Notes under the pieces: model-generated
Told to the model about the DNA's origin: nothing
Seen by the model: the letters and a program-made list of their open reading frames with translations, nothing else
The model's database searches: none
Program-made: the position numbers and the translations under genes
Shown: piece after piece, positions 21,196-30,781 of the stretch
Layout of the letters: each line of letters begins with the position of its first letter
Numbering within the stretch: the first letter of the stretch is position 1
NCBI RefSeq assembly: GCF_008124765.1
Contig: NZ_VNHS01000007.1
Coordinates: 62,001 to 126,000 of the forward strand
Length of the DNA stretch: 64,000 nt
Source: Paenibacillus methanolicus
Lineage (GTDB): Bacteria; Bacillota; Bacilli; Paenibacillales; Paenibacillaceae
Reading direction: 5' to 3'

Positions 21196-23163
21196 ATGCG
21201 GAACGCGACCAATGATTACTTGACCATGCACGCCTCGTTGAAGGAGGAAGGGGCGTACATAACGGCGGCCACGCAGGTGACGACGCCGCATCCGGCCGTC
21301 GGCTCGCTGCTGGAAGACGCCCGCGCCGATGGCCCGGGACTCCCGTCGTTCCCTTCCGTTCAGTTCCGGGAAGGGCCGTGGCCGCCGGAGCTGCAAGCCC
21401 GGATTCGAGAAGCGTTCGGCTGCGACGAGGAACCTGACGACGAAGCCTACGCGATCGAGATCGCGGCGACGGGCATCGAGGTGTACGCGATCACGGCGCG
21501 CGGCTCTCTCTATGGCGCGGCGACGCTCGTCCGGCTGGCGGAGGAAGGGCGTATTCGGCACGGCTTGGTTTACAATCGGCCGACGTGTCCGGTCCGCGGG
21601 CTGAAGCTGTACATGCCGACGCGGGAAGGCATGGCGTATTTCAAGCAATTCGTCGATATGCTGTGCCGCTTCCAGTTCAATACCGTCGTGATCGAGGTCG
21701 GCGGCGCGATGGAGTACAAGAAGCATCCCGAGATTAACGAAGGCTGGGTCCGCTACTGCGAAGAGATGAGCGCGTACAGCGGCAAGACGATCGAGATTCA
21801 GGACCGGACGTTCCCGTGGTACAAAAATTCGATTCACGTGGAGAACGGCGGCGGAAGCTTCTTAACCCAAGACGAGGTGCGGGAGCTGGTCGCTTACTGC
21901 AAGGAACGGTTCCTCGAGGTCATTCCCGAGGTGCCTTCGCTCAGCCACTGCGACTATTTGCTCATCAACCACCCGGAGCTGGCCGAACGCAAGAACGATC
22001 CGTATCCGGACACCTATTGCCCGTCGGACGAGCGATCCTATGAATTGCTCTTCGACGTATTGGACGAGGTGCTCGCGGTATTCGAGCCTCGGACCGCGCA
22101 CGTCGGCCATGACGAATATTACAGCATCGGCCTGTGCGAACGCTGCAAGGGCAAGCCGGCCGAGCAGTTGTACGCGGACGATCTGCGGCGCATTCATGGT
22201 TATCTCGCGGAACGCGGCGTAGGGACGATGATCTGGTGCGAGAAGCTGATCGACGCCGAAGATCGGCAGGGCGAGAAGTGGGGCGGCGCCGAACGGCCGA
22301 TGAAGAGCCACGTGACCGGCGAGCCATTCGGCGAGACGATTCCGGCGACGTATCGGGCGATCGATCTGATTCCGCGAGACATTCAGATGCTCAACTGGTA
22401 TTGGGGCATGGAGCGGCAATACGACCGGTTGTTCCTGGATCGCGGGATGCCGCTGATCTACGGCAACGTGGAGGGTCCGGGCTTCCCGGACTGGAAGGAA
22501 CGAATCCGGGACGGGGCGCGAGGCGGGATCATCTCGAACTGGAGCGAGACGGCGGAGGGGAACCTGCAGCGCAACGGCGTGCTGTTCTCGATGGCGTACT
22601 CGGCGTTCCTGTTCTGGCGGGACGATTACGAAGAATCCGCATACGGGCACGTCGTCGAGTCGGCGTTCGAGGCGCTGTACCGCGACAAGAACCGCCGTCT
22701 GCTGGGCAGGGTTGCCCGGGGCACGTCTTACGTCGAGGTCATTCATACGACGGATGAATATCGCGCCTACAAGCTGTTCTTCGACGGCGTCTTCCTGGAT
22801 CAGGCGGAATACCGGATCGGAGCTTACGCGCTCGAATACGAGGACGGGACCGAAGAGCAGGTGCCGATCTGCTATGGGCATAACATCTCCAACAAGGACC
22901 GCTCGTGGGAACGAATCCGCTCGGCGGACCCGGGGCCGGTCAAGAAAGAAGCGTACAAGGTGGACGATGCCTTGTTCGAGGTCGCCTATACGACCCGGCC
23001 GCTGCCCACGGCGGAAGGCACCTATTACCGGTGGACGATCGAGAATCCCCATCCGGACCGAACGATCAGCCGCGTCCGCCTGATCGTGGACGATCCAACC
23101 GCTTACTCGATTTTCGTCAAGGAGATGAGGGCGTTTCCGTATTCGGCGGTACAGCCGGTCTAA
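21196..23163 (+). CDS. GH20-like beta-N-acetylhexosaminidase family protein
   Basis: 655 residues. The N-terminal alpha/beta domain ends in ARGSLYGAATLVRL, as in the GH20b domain, followed by a TIM barrel starting RGLKLYMPTREG. Catalytic-region markers are HVGHDEYY (the usual Asp-Glu acid pair) and, further on, LNWYWGM. There is no signal peptide, so it is probably cytoplasmic. GGTGGGAG precedes the ATG. The C-terminal 130 residues form a beta-rich extension with no assignment. Lying 150 nt after the secreted lyase and on the same strand, it may trim imported oligosaccharides. Family is moderately sure; the sugar specificity is open. Confidence 0.78.
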   Translation: MRNATNDYLTMHASLKEEGAYITAATQVTTPHPAVGSLLEDARADGPGLPSFPSVQFREGPWPPELQARIREAFGCDEEPDDEAYAIEIAATGIEVYAITARGSLYGAATLVRLAEEGRIRHGLVYNRPTCPVRGLKLYMPTREGMAYFKQFVDMLCRFQFNTVVIEVGGAMEYKKHPEINEGWVRYCEEMSAYSGKTIEIQDRTFPWYKNSIHVENGGGSFLTQDEVRELVAYCKERFLEVIPEVPSLSHCDYLLINHPELAERKNDPYPDTYCPSDERSYELLFDVLDEVLAVFEPRTAHVGHDEYYSIGLCERCKGKPAEQLYADDLRRIHGYLAERGVGTMIWCEKLIDAEDRQGEKWGGAERPMKSHVTGEPFGETIPATYRAIDLIPRDIQMLNWYWGMERQYDRLFLDRGMPLIYGNVEGPGFPDWKERIRDGARGGIISNWSETAEGNLQRNGVLFSMAYSAFLFWRDDYEESAYGHVVESAFEALYRDKNRRLLGRVARGTSYVEVIHTTDEYRAYKLFFDGVFLDQAEYRIGAYALEYEDGTEEQVPICYGHNISNKDRSWERIRSADPGPVKKEAYKVDDALFEVAYTTRPLPTAEGTYYRWTIENPHPDRTISRVRLIVDDPTAYSIFVKEMRAFPYSAVQPV

Positions 23164-23230
23164 TGATCCCGGCGCGGACAGCCGATCAGCCGGTTAAGAG
23201 GGCTCGGCCCTTTGGATCCGACTTTTGTTG

Positions 23231-23507
23231 CTCCCTCCCCCTTCCCCCTCCGCTGAGGGGAACCAAAGGGCGTTGCCCAAGCGTATGCTTCCGAAGTGCG
23301 TTTTCCTTTGAAAACGCTCAGGACTCCCTATTTCGTGCTGACCTGTTTGTTAGCGGTCGGCGGGAAGGCTTGAGTGTGGCACGCTTTTGTCCTTGCGGAC
23401 AAAGCTTCAGTAGGTTTGAAGACCGTCCTAAAAAGTTAAGCCTGTCAACTATGGGGCCCGGGTGGCTTCATCGGACGTTTTACCTTAACCTGACAGCATT
23501 GCCCCTT
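23231..23507 (-). repeat. Dispersed intergenic repeat, copy 2 (reverse orientation)
   Basis: Reverse complement of the element at 7381-7649, with the purine-rich end now at the left (CTCCCTCCCCCTTCCCCCTC), the hairpin GCTTTTGTCC/GGACAAAGC around 23382-23405, and the CTTAACCTGAC end at the right. It fills most of the gap between the GH20-like gene and the sensor-regulator. No gene is seen in it. Confidence 0.85.
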
Positions 23508-23556
23508 CACCTGGTGCCTAACCGGCACCGGGTTGTTGGCCGTGCGGACTGATCTC

Positions 23557-23655
23557 TTTTGCGGAAGCTGGTCTTTTTTTAACAGATTGCCCCAAAGTCG
23601 AGGCTTGCGATGTTTTGCTCGTGGACAACGCGCGCCCTTGCCGCTACGATGGGAG
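23557..23655 (+). promoter_or_regulatory. Shared promoter layout, copy B (before the sensor/AraC regulator)
   Basis: TTTTGCGGAAGCTGGTCTTT then TACGAT at 23645-23650 within TACGATGGGAGTACGAGGG, 84 nt apart; same arrangement as copies A and C. It is 55-60 nt before the start of the regulator gene. Confidence 0.6.
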
Positions 23656-23711
23656 TACGAGGGTTATGTAATTTTGAAAGCGGATACATAATTATATGGG
23701 CGGAGGGTCGT

Positions 23712-25937
23712 ATGAAACCATTACAATCGCTCCTATCTATCGGACGCAGATCCAATTCTTTATTCCTTCGGCTAATCGCCGGATTTCTGTGCATCATCCT
23801 CCTGCTCGGCTCTTTCGCCATGTACACGCTCGCGGAGTCCAAGCGAAGCGTCAGACAAGGCATCGTCAACTACAACACCCTCATGATCGAGAACACCATG
23901 AACAGCTACGAGAAGCATCTGGATCTGGTGCGCAAACAGATGTCGCTCTTTTTTCTGAGCGAAGACGTCCAGCGTCTGCAGAGCAATCCGAAGTTTATCA
24001 GCATTCCTCAAATTATCCGTGTAATCTCCACGTTTTCGAATAATCCGTATCTCTTCATCGATAATATCGTCCTTTATTTGAAGCACGAGGATCTCGTGAT
24101 CGAGAAGGGGACCAGCACGGACGCCGCCTCCATGTTCAACGTGTTCTACCAAAGCGAGGCGTATCCGCTCGAGTTCTGGAAACGGCAGTTCGACGAGCCT
24201 TACGTGAATCGCCTGTTGCCGTCCGCGCCCGTCTTCAACAATATGAACCGCGATAAACCGTCGGAGATCGGCAGCCGTCTGCCGCTCGTGTTCAAGAACG
24301 AATGGCACAACAACCTGTATATGATCGTGTTTCTGGATGCCGATCGGATGTACAGCGCCTTCCAGCAGAGCATTTACGACGATTTTATCGTCTACGGCAG
24401 CGAAGGGGAGACGCTGTATCAATCCGAGGGGAAGGAGACTTTCCTGTCGCATGCCGACCTCCGGGCGGACGGCCGGGGCGAATTCGCGCGGGACGGCGAA
24501 TACTACTTCAGCAGAACGGGAACCTCGGGAAATCAATACGTCTACCGGGTTCCCGCCGAGCAGATCGCGTACGAGACGCGGCTCAACGTATCGCTGGTGG
24601 CGATGATGGCGGCGGTCATTCTGCTCAGCCTGCTTATTGCCGTATTCTTCGCCGTGCGGATCAACAACCCGCTGCGCAAGGTGATCGAATCGATTCGGTC
24701 CATGAACGAGAACCTGCCTTTCCGCTCGAGCATCCACGAGTTCAATATTATCAGCAATGAAATCGTCGGCATCCGGCTGGCGCGCAAGCAGCTCGGCTTC
24801 ATGAACCGGCTCAAAGCGATTCACAGCCGCGAGGCCGATCGCGCCAACCTCGAGTTTGCGAACAAGCCGTTCGTGTTTCTTCTGTTTCACGTGCAGCATC
24901 ATCCGGGGAAGCTGAGCAATCAAGCGGCCATCGAGAAGTGGCTCTATTATCTCAAAACCTATATCGACAGCCAGCTCGTCCCCATGGTGCCGGACTCCCT
25001 CACCTTCCAGATCGAGCGGAACCAAATCTTGAGCTTGGTATTCGCCGAGCGGTCGCCCGAGCTTCTCCGTTTGCTGGCCAAGATCAAGGCGGTGTTCGAT
25101 CACGACGCGGATTACGGGATCGTGACGATCGCGGTCACCTCCGTCTATACGTCGTCGGATCAACTTACGCTCGCTTACGAGGAAGGACAGCAGCTGATCG
25201 GGGAACGCCGGCTGGCGAAGGAAACGCAGATTATTACGGAGCGCGCGGCGATTGTTGCTTCCGCCGGCTTCTCGCCCGATCAGGAGAAGGAATTCGAGGT
25301 CAATCTGCGGGAGGGCAATCTGCCGCAGCTTGCTGCTCTTCTGGAACGCCAGTTTGCCAAATGGCAGACGAAGGACATGACGGCGGCGGCCCTTTACCGG
25401 TTCGCCGAGTCCATGGCGGGCAAGATCCGCGGCACGCTTCTTCCCGTTCATTTGGAAGCCGACAAGCTTGCGGCCATTCTGGACAGGGCGGAGGAGAAGA
25501 TCGAGAGCTGCTTGCTCGTAACCGAACTGGAACAGCTGCTCATGGGCTGGGTCGCGCAGGCCGCGGAAGCGGTCAAGGAGAAGAAAGAGGAGAAACACCC
25601 GGTGACGTCCTTCGTGATCGCGTATATCCACGAGCATCTGTCGGAAGAGATTTACCTCGACGTGCTGGCCGAGAAGCTGAAGATGAGCAGCGGCTACCTG
25701 TCCTCCTACTTCAAAGGCAAGACCGGCAAAAATATCGTCGACTATATTAACGAGACCCGAATCGAGAAGGCCACGAGCCTGCTCGCCGACCACAAGATCA
25801 AAATCCACAGCGCCGCCAAGGCCGTCGGCTATCAGAATATTACGTCCTTCAACCGCATGTTCAAGAAATACACGGGGATGACGCCAAGCGAATACCGGAA
25901 GCAGTTCGATGCCTCCTCTGAGCAAAGTTCCGTATAG
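23712..25937 (+). CDS. Membrane-bound sensor with C-terminal AraC-type HTH (one-component regulator)
   Basis: 741 residues: a transmembrane helix near residues 17-38, an extracellular sensor region of about 260 residues, a second helix (LVAMMAAVILLSLLIAVFF, about 295-315) with a HAMP-like start, a cytoplasmic linker, and two HTH motifs at the C-terminus (YLDVLAEKLKMSSGYLSSYF; KAVGYQNITSFNRMFKKYTG). This is the YesM/YesN-like fused type that controls neighbouring sugar uptake genes in Paenibacillaceae. ATG at 23712 follows GGAGGG. It is divided from the importer by a terminator but shares the promoter layout with it, so it likely activates the importer and the lyase and may control itself (inference). 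Confidence 0.9.
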   Translation: MKPLQSLLSIGRRSNSLFLRLIAGFLCIILLLGSFAMYTLAESKRSVRQGIVNYNTLMIENTMNSYEKHLDLVRKQMSLFFLSEDVQRLQSNPKFISIPQIIRVISTFSNNPYLFIDNIVLYLKHEDLVIEKGTSTDAASMFNVFYQSEAYPLEFWKRQFDEPYVNRLLPSAPVFNNMNRDKPSEIGSRLPLVFKNEWHNNLYMIVFLDADRMYSAFQQSIYDDFIVYGSEGETLYQSEGKETFLSHADLRADGRGEFARDGEYYFSRTGTSGNQYVYRVPAEQIAYETRLNVSLVAMMAAVILLSLLIAVFFAVRINNPLRKVIESIRSMNENLPFRSSIHEFNIISNEIVGIRLARKQLGFMNRLKAIHSREADRANLEFANKPFVFLLFHVQHHPGKLSNQAAIEKWLYYLKTYIDSQLVPMVPDSLTFQIERNQILSLVFAERSPELLRLLAKIKAVFDHDADYGIVTIAVTSVYTSSDQLTLAYEEGQQLIGERRLAKETQIITERAAIVASAGFSPDQEKEFEVNLREGNLPQLAALLERQFAKWQTKDMTAAALYRFAESMAGKIRGTLLPVHLEADKLAAILDRAEEKIESCLLVTELEQLLMGWVAQAAEAVKEKKEEKHPVTSFVIAYIHEHLSEEIYLDVLAEKLKMSSGYLSSYFKGKTGKNIVDYINETRIEKATSLLADHKIKIHSAAKAVGYQNITSFNRMFKKYTGMTPSEYRKQFDASSEQSSV

Positions 25938-25947
25938 GAACTTTTTT
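25925..25947 (+). terminator. Terminator overlapping the regulator stop codon
   Basis: Seven-base-pair stem AAGTTCC/GGAACTT, loop GTATA, then a T run. The stop codon TAG lies in the loop and at the foot of the second arm. Confidence 0.8.
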
Positions 25948-26029
25948 CTTTCTTTCTGGCCGTCATGCCGCCTGGGCTTGAAGCGGGCGAGGGAACGTAC
26001 CTCGGCGGGGCTAGGCCCAGACTGAGCGC

Positions 26030-26130
26030 TTTTGCGGAAACTGAACGTTTTTTTAGATAAACGTAAAGGAGTTGCAGTCCATGCGGTACCGTCTATTTTC
26101 GCCCGGTTCGGGCCGGCCGTATGATGGCGG
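26030..26130 (+). promoter_or_regulatory. Shared promoter layout, copy C (before the ABC importer)
   Basis: TTTTGCGGAAACTGAACG and a T7 run, then TATGAT at 26120-26125 within TATGATGGCGGTGTAG, 86 nt apart. AGTTGCA and GTCTATT in between also match copy A. Confidence 0.6.
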
Positions 26131-26172
26131 TGTAGCGATACGATTATTCGACTAAAGGGACGGTGCATCCAA

Positions 26173-27720
26173 GTGAAAAGAAAAAAGAAGATTAGCGTAA
26201 TCGGAGCCATTATCATCGCTTCCATGCTTGCGGGCTGTTCGAACAGCGGCGGTACAACGGGGAACAATACAGAGGCTCCTTCCGTCTCACCAAATAAGGA
26301 GAATACGGGGGAGAGCGCGGCTCCAAGCGCTCCGCCGGAAGCGAAGCTGCGCCTGCTGACCGATTTTAAGGATATTTATCCGCCGAAGCCGGATTGGGCG
26401 GTCTGGAAATGGGTCAAGGAGGAAACCAACATCGCCATCGAGCAGGAGACATGGACGGGACCGGAGTCGCTGGCCTTGGCGATCGCCTCGGGAGACATGC
26501 CCGACCTGTTCACCGTGTTCCCGTATGACGCGCAGAAATACGGTCCGCAAGGGGCGTTCCTCGATTTATCCAAGCATCTGGATCAGATGCCCAGCGTCAA
26601 AAAGTTCCTGGAAGCCAAACCGGAAGTCGCGCAGCGCATGACTTCGCCGGGCGGCGAAATGTACCACGTGCTGAACGACGGCCTGGGCGCAGGCAATCTC
26701 ATGGTGTGGTTCTATCGGGACGATATCTTCGCGAAGCATAATCTGCAGGTGCCGACCACGTGGGATGAAGTCTACGAGACGGCCAAGAAGCTGAAGGAGC
26801 TGTACCCGGACAGCTATCCGTTTTCGTTCCGTCACGGCGTGGGCACGCTCCGGTCGTTCGGTCCCCAGTTCGGCATCTATCCGTACATGCACGAGGATCC
26901 GGCCGCCCCGGGCAAAATCAAGTATGGCGCAACCGATCCCGGCTTCAAGGTCATGGTCGAATATTTGAACAAGTTCTATCAGGAGAAGCTGATCCCGCAA
27001 GACTGGCTGTCCATGGATTACAAGGCGTGGACCCAGCAGGTCGCGACCGACAAAACGTTCATGACGATTCAATATATCGGCCAGATCGAAATCATGAACA
27101 GCCAGCTCCAGAACGGCGCGCATCTGAAGTTTATGCCGCCCCCGCTAGGATACGGAGACAAGGCCTATATCCCGAAGGCGGATTATGAAGATTACGGCAT
27201 CGCCGTATCCTCCAAGACGAAGAACCTGGATGCCGCGCTGCGTTATCTCGACTTCATCTACTCCGACAAAGGGAAGGATATCCTGAGCTGGGGGAAGGAA
27301 GGGGAGACGTACGCGATCGAGAACGGCAAACGTAAATTTCTGCCGCAATTCAAGGAGCCGAACGACCTGCGTAAAGAGCTGGGCATCTTTACCTCGGCCG
27401 CTTACGGGTTCGCCGACATCGAGGCGTCGCTGTCGCTTAGCAACGAGAACGAGAAGTACTCGTTCCAGGAGGCGATGAAATATCAATTCCCGACGATGAG
27501 CGTGACGCCGGTGCTGACGGATGAGGAGAGAAACGCCATCATGGCCATCGAGGAGCAGCTGACCAAATATTATGAATCGTCCGTCGCGAAGTTCATCATC
27601 GGCGAGACGCCGATGACGCAATGGGATTCGTTCCTGGAGGAGTTGAACAAGATCGGCGCGCAGAAGGTGATCGATACGTACCAGGTCGCGCTGGACCGGT
27701 TGAAACAGAACATCAAGTAA
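26173..27720 (+). CDS. ABC transporter substrate-binding lipoprotein (sugar, LplA-type)
   Basis: 515 residues. The N-terminus has a lysine-rich start, a hydrophobic core and the lipobox MLAGC (Cys about residue 22), followed by a Ser/Thr/Asn-rich linker. The rest is an extracellular solute-binding protein of the oligosaccharide class, as in LplA. GTG at 26173 is the start that gives a proper signal peptide. The two permeases follow, and no ATPase is present, so a shared MsmX-like ATPase encoded elsewhere probably powers it. Ligand unknown; the surrounding hydrolases suggest an oligosaccharide. Confidence 0.9.
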   Translation: MKRKKKISVIGAIIIASMLAGCSNSGGTTGNNTEAPSVSPNKENTGESAAPSAPPEAKLRLLTDFKDIYPPKPDWAVWKWVKEETNIAIEQETWTGPESLALAIASGDMPDLFTVFPYDAQKYGPQGAFLDLSKHLDQMPSVKKFLEAKPEVAQRMTSPGGEMYHVLNDGLGAGNLMVWFYRDDIFAKHNLQVPTTWDEVYETAKKLKELYPDSYPFSFRHGVGTLRSFGPQFGIYPYMHEDPAAPGKIKYGATDPGFKVMVEYLNKFYQEKLIPQDWLSMDYKAWTQQVATDKTFMTIQYIGQIEIMNSQLQNGAHLKFMPPPLGYGDKAYIPKADYEDYGIAVSSKTKNLDAALRYLDFIYSDKGKDILSWGKEGETYAIENGKRKFLPQFKEPNDLRKELGIFTSAAYGFADIEASLSLSNENEKYSFQEAMKYQFPTMSVTPVLTDEERNAIMAIEEQLTKYYESSVAKFIIGETPMTQWDSFLEELNKIGAQKVIDTYQVALDRLKQNIK

Positions 27721-27796
27721 CCCGGCGTTCGGGGACGGGCCGGATGCAGATTCAGGTCCGGCCCTCCTCGAGCGCTTGCGGGAAAGGGGTGCCGTA

Positions 27797-28708
27797 TTGA
27801 AATCGCCGTCGATCGCCAAGCAGCTGAAGCGGGACCGAGCCTTCGTGCTGATGTTCGCGCCGGTCCTGCTCTATTTCATCCTGTTCAAATACGTGCCGAT
27901 GTTCGGCATCGTCATCTCCTTCATGGATTACAACCTGTTTAAAGGCATCACCGGAAGCGAATGGGTCGGATTCAAGTATTACGCGCAGTTTTTCGAAAAC
28001 CGGGACGCGTTCGTCATCATCAAAAATACCGTTCTGCTGGGGGCTTACAAGCTGCTGTTCGGATTTCCCGCGCCGATCGTTCTGGCCTTGCTGCTCAACG
28101 AGCTTCGCCATGCGATATTCAAGCGATTCGTCCAGACGGTAAGCTATCTGCCGCACTTCTTGTCCAATGTGGTCGTCGCGAGCATGCTGATCATGCTCCT
28201 GTCGCCCAGCACCGGATGGGTCAACCGGATCATCGAAGGGCTGGGATTCCCGGCCATCAGCTTCCTGCAGGAGTCGGAGTGGTTCCGCTCGATCTACGTC
28301 CTCTCGGAAATCTGGCAGCAGGTCGGTTGGGGCTCCATCCTGTATTTGGCGGCCATCACGACGATCGATCCGCAGCTGTACGAAGCGGCCCGGATGGACG
28401 GCGCGGGCCGATGGAAGCAGACGCTTCACGTGACGCTCCCGGGGATCGCCGCCACGGTCGTCATTATGTTCATTCTTCAGATCGGCCACGCGCTGGAGAT
28501 CGGCTTCGAGAAAGTGTTCCTGCTCTCCAATGCGGCCACGTACGATACATCGGACGTCATCGCCACCTACGTGTACCGCGTCGGCATTTTGCAAGGGGGC
28601 TTCAGCTACGCGACGGCGATCGATCTCTTCATGGGCGTCATCGGGTTCCTGCTCGTATACGCGACCAACCAATTGAGCCGGAGACTGGGGGAGACGAGTC
28701 TATGGTAA
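27797..28708 (+). CDS. ABC transporter permease, LplB family
   Basis: 303 residues, about six membrane segments, with the permease EAA loop (YEAARMDGAGRWKQTLHVTLPG). The start is TTG at 27797, 5-6 nt after GAAAGGGGTG; the frame remains open upstream but has no ribosome site there. The stop overlaps the start of the second permease. Confidence 0.9.
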   Translation: MKSPSIAKQLKRDRAFVLMFAPVLLYFILFKYVPMFGIVISFMDYNLFKGITGSEWVGFKYYAQFFENRDAFVIIKNTVLLGAYKLLFGFPAPIVLALLLNELRHAIFKRFVQTVSYLPHFLSNVVVASMLIMLLSPSTGWVNRIIEGLGFPAISFLQESEWFRSIYVLSEIWQQVGWGSILYLAAITTIDPQLYEAARMDGAGRWKQTLHVTLPGIAATVVIMFILQIGHALEIGFEKVFLLSNAATYDTSDVIATYVYRVGILQGGFSYATAIDLFMGVIGFLLVYATNQLSRRLGETSLW

Positions 28709-29580
28709 AGAACAGGAACGGCTTGTCCCTGCTCTTCGATTACGCGAACGTGCTGGTTATGGCGCTGCTGACGTGCGCGATGCTGTTTCCCTTCCTCCAT
28801 ATGGCCGCCGTATCGATAAGCGATCCCGGACCGGTCGTGGCGGGCCGAGTCGCGCTCTGGCCGAAGGGACTGAACTTCGACGCCTACGCCGCCGTGTTCC
28901 AAGATAAACGCATTCTGATCGGCTACAAAAATACGCTGATCTATGTCGTGCTCGGGACGACTTTGTCGCTATTCTTCTCCATCTTGGGCGCGTATCCGCT
29001 ATCGCGTCGCAATCTCGTATTCGGCCGAACGTTCATGATGCTCATCGTCTTCACGATGCTGTTCTCGGGCGGGCTGATCCCGACCTATCTGGTCATCCGC
29101 AGCTATGGCCTGCTCGATACGATCTGGGCGATGGTGCTGCCGGGTCTGGTGTCCCCTTATTACTTGATCGTCATGCGAACCTTCTTCCAGGGCATTCCGC
29201 GGGAGCTGGAGGAATCCGGCAAGATCGACGGCCTCTCCGATTGGATGATCATGCTGCGCATCGTGCTGCCGCTCTCGATGCCGGTGCTGCTGACGATCGG
29301 GCTCTTCTATGCGGTGGGCATCTGGAGCAATTTCTTCTCGGCGCTGATCTTCCTGCGGAACGAGGATTTGCATCCGCTTCAAGTGATGATTCGCAACATC
29401 GTCATGGTCGGTCAAGTCGGCGACATGACCGTCAGCGAAAGCGTCGGCGGCCGCCCCGTCGTGTTGGAGTCGCTCAAATACGCGGTCATTTTGGTCGGTA
29501 CGCTCCCGATCTTGTGCGTCTATCCGTTCATTCAGAAGCATTTCGTGCAAGGCGTCATGATCGGATCGGTGAAAGGGTAG
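28702..29580 (+). CDS. ABC transporter permease, LplC/YtcP family
   Basis: 292 residues, six membrane segments, EAA loop LEESGKIDGLSDWMIMLRIV. ATG at 28702 overlaps the stop of the first permease by 7 nt. Together with the lipoprotein it forms the importer. A GC-rich imperfect hairpin (about 29611-29641) follows but lacks a T run, so read-through into the GH43 genes is possible. Confidence 0.9.
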   Translation: MVKNRNGLSLLFDYANVLVMALLTCAMLFPFLHMAAVSISDPGPVVAGRVALWPKGLNFDAYAAVFQDKRILIGYKNTLIYVVLGTTLSLFFSILGAYPLSRRNLVFGRTFMMLIVFTMLFSGGLIPTYLVIRSYGLLDTIWAMVLPGLVSPYYLIVMRTFFQGIPRELEESGKIDGLSDWMIMLRIVLPLSMPVLLTIGLFYAVGIWSNFFSALIFLRNEDLHPLQVMIRNIVMVGQVGDMTVSESVGGRPVVLESLKYAVILVGTLPILCVYPFIQKHFVQGVMIGSVKG

Positions 29581-29689
29581 GCGTGAGGAGATTAGCGCTA
29601 TGGCAAGGAGAAGAGGGCTGCCCCCGCTGGGGCGGCTCTCTATGCGTTGGGCCGGCAAGTTAAGGATTGCAATCAGGCCCTGTTTACCT

Positions 29690-29775
29690 TAATATGAAGT
29701 TGAATTAACAATATTATCATTGAATTAATTATATTATTAATCGAAGAATCCGATTAGCTAAATTCGTTGAGGAGG
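29690..29775 (+). promoter_or_regulatory. AT-rich island before the GH43 genes
   Basis: About 80 bp of mainly A and T (TTGAATTAACAATATTATC and neighbours) in GC-rich surroundings, ending 10-20 nt before the ribosome site of the first GH43 gene. TTGAAT-like hexamers are present, but no single -35/-10 pair stands out. It is a probable promoter or curved-DNA site. Confidence 0.4.
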
Positions 29776-29782
29776 CTATCTT

Positions 29783-30730
29783 GTGTCCGTACCGAATAGC
29801 GATTATGCCGGTTATCTACTGGCGCATTTCATCGGGGAACAACCCGACGGCGAGCAGGTGTATTTCGCCTACAGCGAGGACGGCCTTCGCTGGGAAGACC
29901 TGAACGGAGGGCTGCCGGTGCTGCGCTCCGAGCTCGGGGAGAAAGGCGTCCGGGATCCGTTCCTCGTGCGTTCGCCCAAGGAAGACAAGTTCTATCTGAT
30001 CGCCACGGATCTTCGCATCGCGAGCGGCAAAGGCTGGTCCGCGGCGGTGAACGAAGGAAGCCGGGACATCATCGTCTGGGAGTCCGCCGACTTGATGAAT
30101 TGGTCTTCGCCATGGTCGGTCGCGGTAGGCGTGCCGGAAGCCGGCTGCGTCTGGGCGCCGGAGGCCGTCTATGATGATGCGGCGGACGAGTTCCTCGTGT
30201 TCTGGGCTTCCGCCACGCAAGAACCGCAGGAGCACGAGCGGAAGCAGAAGATCTACAGCGCCCGCACCAAGGATTTCCGAAGCTTCGCCGCGACCGAGAA
30301 GTATATCGAACGGGATAATCATATTATCGACACGACGATTATCGCGCATGACGGCGCCTATTACCGGTACTCCAAGGACGAGACGACCAAGAATATCCGG
30401 GCCGAGAAGGGCACCTCCTTGGCGAGCGACTCGTTCGTGCCGCTGCACGCGCCGGTATTGGAGGCCTTGATGGGCGTGGAAGGCCCGCAAATCTACAAAT
30501 TGAACGACCGTGAGGCGTGGTGCCTCATTGTCGATCGTTTCATGGAAGGCAAAGGGTATTTGCCCCTGTTAACGACAGATCTCGAAAGCGGCGAATTCAC
30601 GGTTGTTCCGGAAGGCGAATTCGATCTGGGGCAAACCAAGAAGCGCCACGGCGGCGTTATCCCGGTTACCGCGGACGAAGGCAACCGCCTGCTGGCGGCG
30701 TTCGGAAGCGGCCGGCGCACCGTGCGTTGA
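29783..30730 (+). CDS. GH43-type beta-propeller hydrolase 1
   Basis: 315 residues with repeated propeller-blade signatures of the GH43/62 clan (YFAYSEDGLRWEDL, FYLIATDLRI, IIVWESADLMNWSS, GCVWAPEAVYDD, DEFLVFWAS). No signal peptide. GTG at 29783 follows GAGGAGG. Probably a cytoplasmic arabinofuranosidase or xylosidase-like enzyme; active residues beyond the RDPF Asp are not assigned with confidence. It heads a three-gene set. Confidence 0.8.
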   Translation: MSVPNSDYAGYLLAHFIGEQPDGEQVYFAYSEDGLRWEDLNGGLPVLRSELGEKGVRDPFLVRSPKEDKFYLIATDLRIASGKGWSAAVNEGSRDIIVWESADLMNWSSPWSVAVGVPEAGCVWAPEAVYDDAADEFLVFWASATQEPQEHERKQKIYSARTKDFRSFAATEKYIERDNHIIDTTIIAHDGAYYRYSKDETTKNIRAEKGTSLASDSFVPLHAPVLEALMGVEGPQIYKLNDREAWCLIVDRFMEGKGYLPLLTTDLESGEFTVVPEGEFDLGQTKKRHGGVIPVTADEGNRLLAAFGSGRRTVR

Positions 30731-30781
30731 CGTACGGAAGCGCGAGTTGATCCGAGATTTCGGAAGGTGGGATAAACGATC

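Noticed and set aside
21862..23052. A 396-codon minus-strand frame opposite the GH20-like gene
   Set aside because: Same reason: mirror frame of a well-supported gene.
23772..26267. An 831-codon open frame on the minus strand opposite the sensor/AraC gene
   Set aside because: It lies antisense to a gene with clear domains, its translation is Arg/His-rich and without any motif, and it reflects GC-rich codon use on the other strand.
29600..29650. Terminator after the importer operon
   Set aside because: An imperfect GC-rich hairpin is present but no T run follows, so it was not listed as a terminator.
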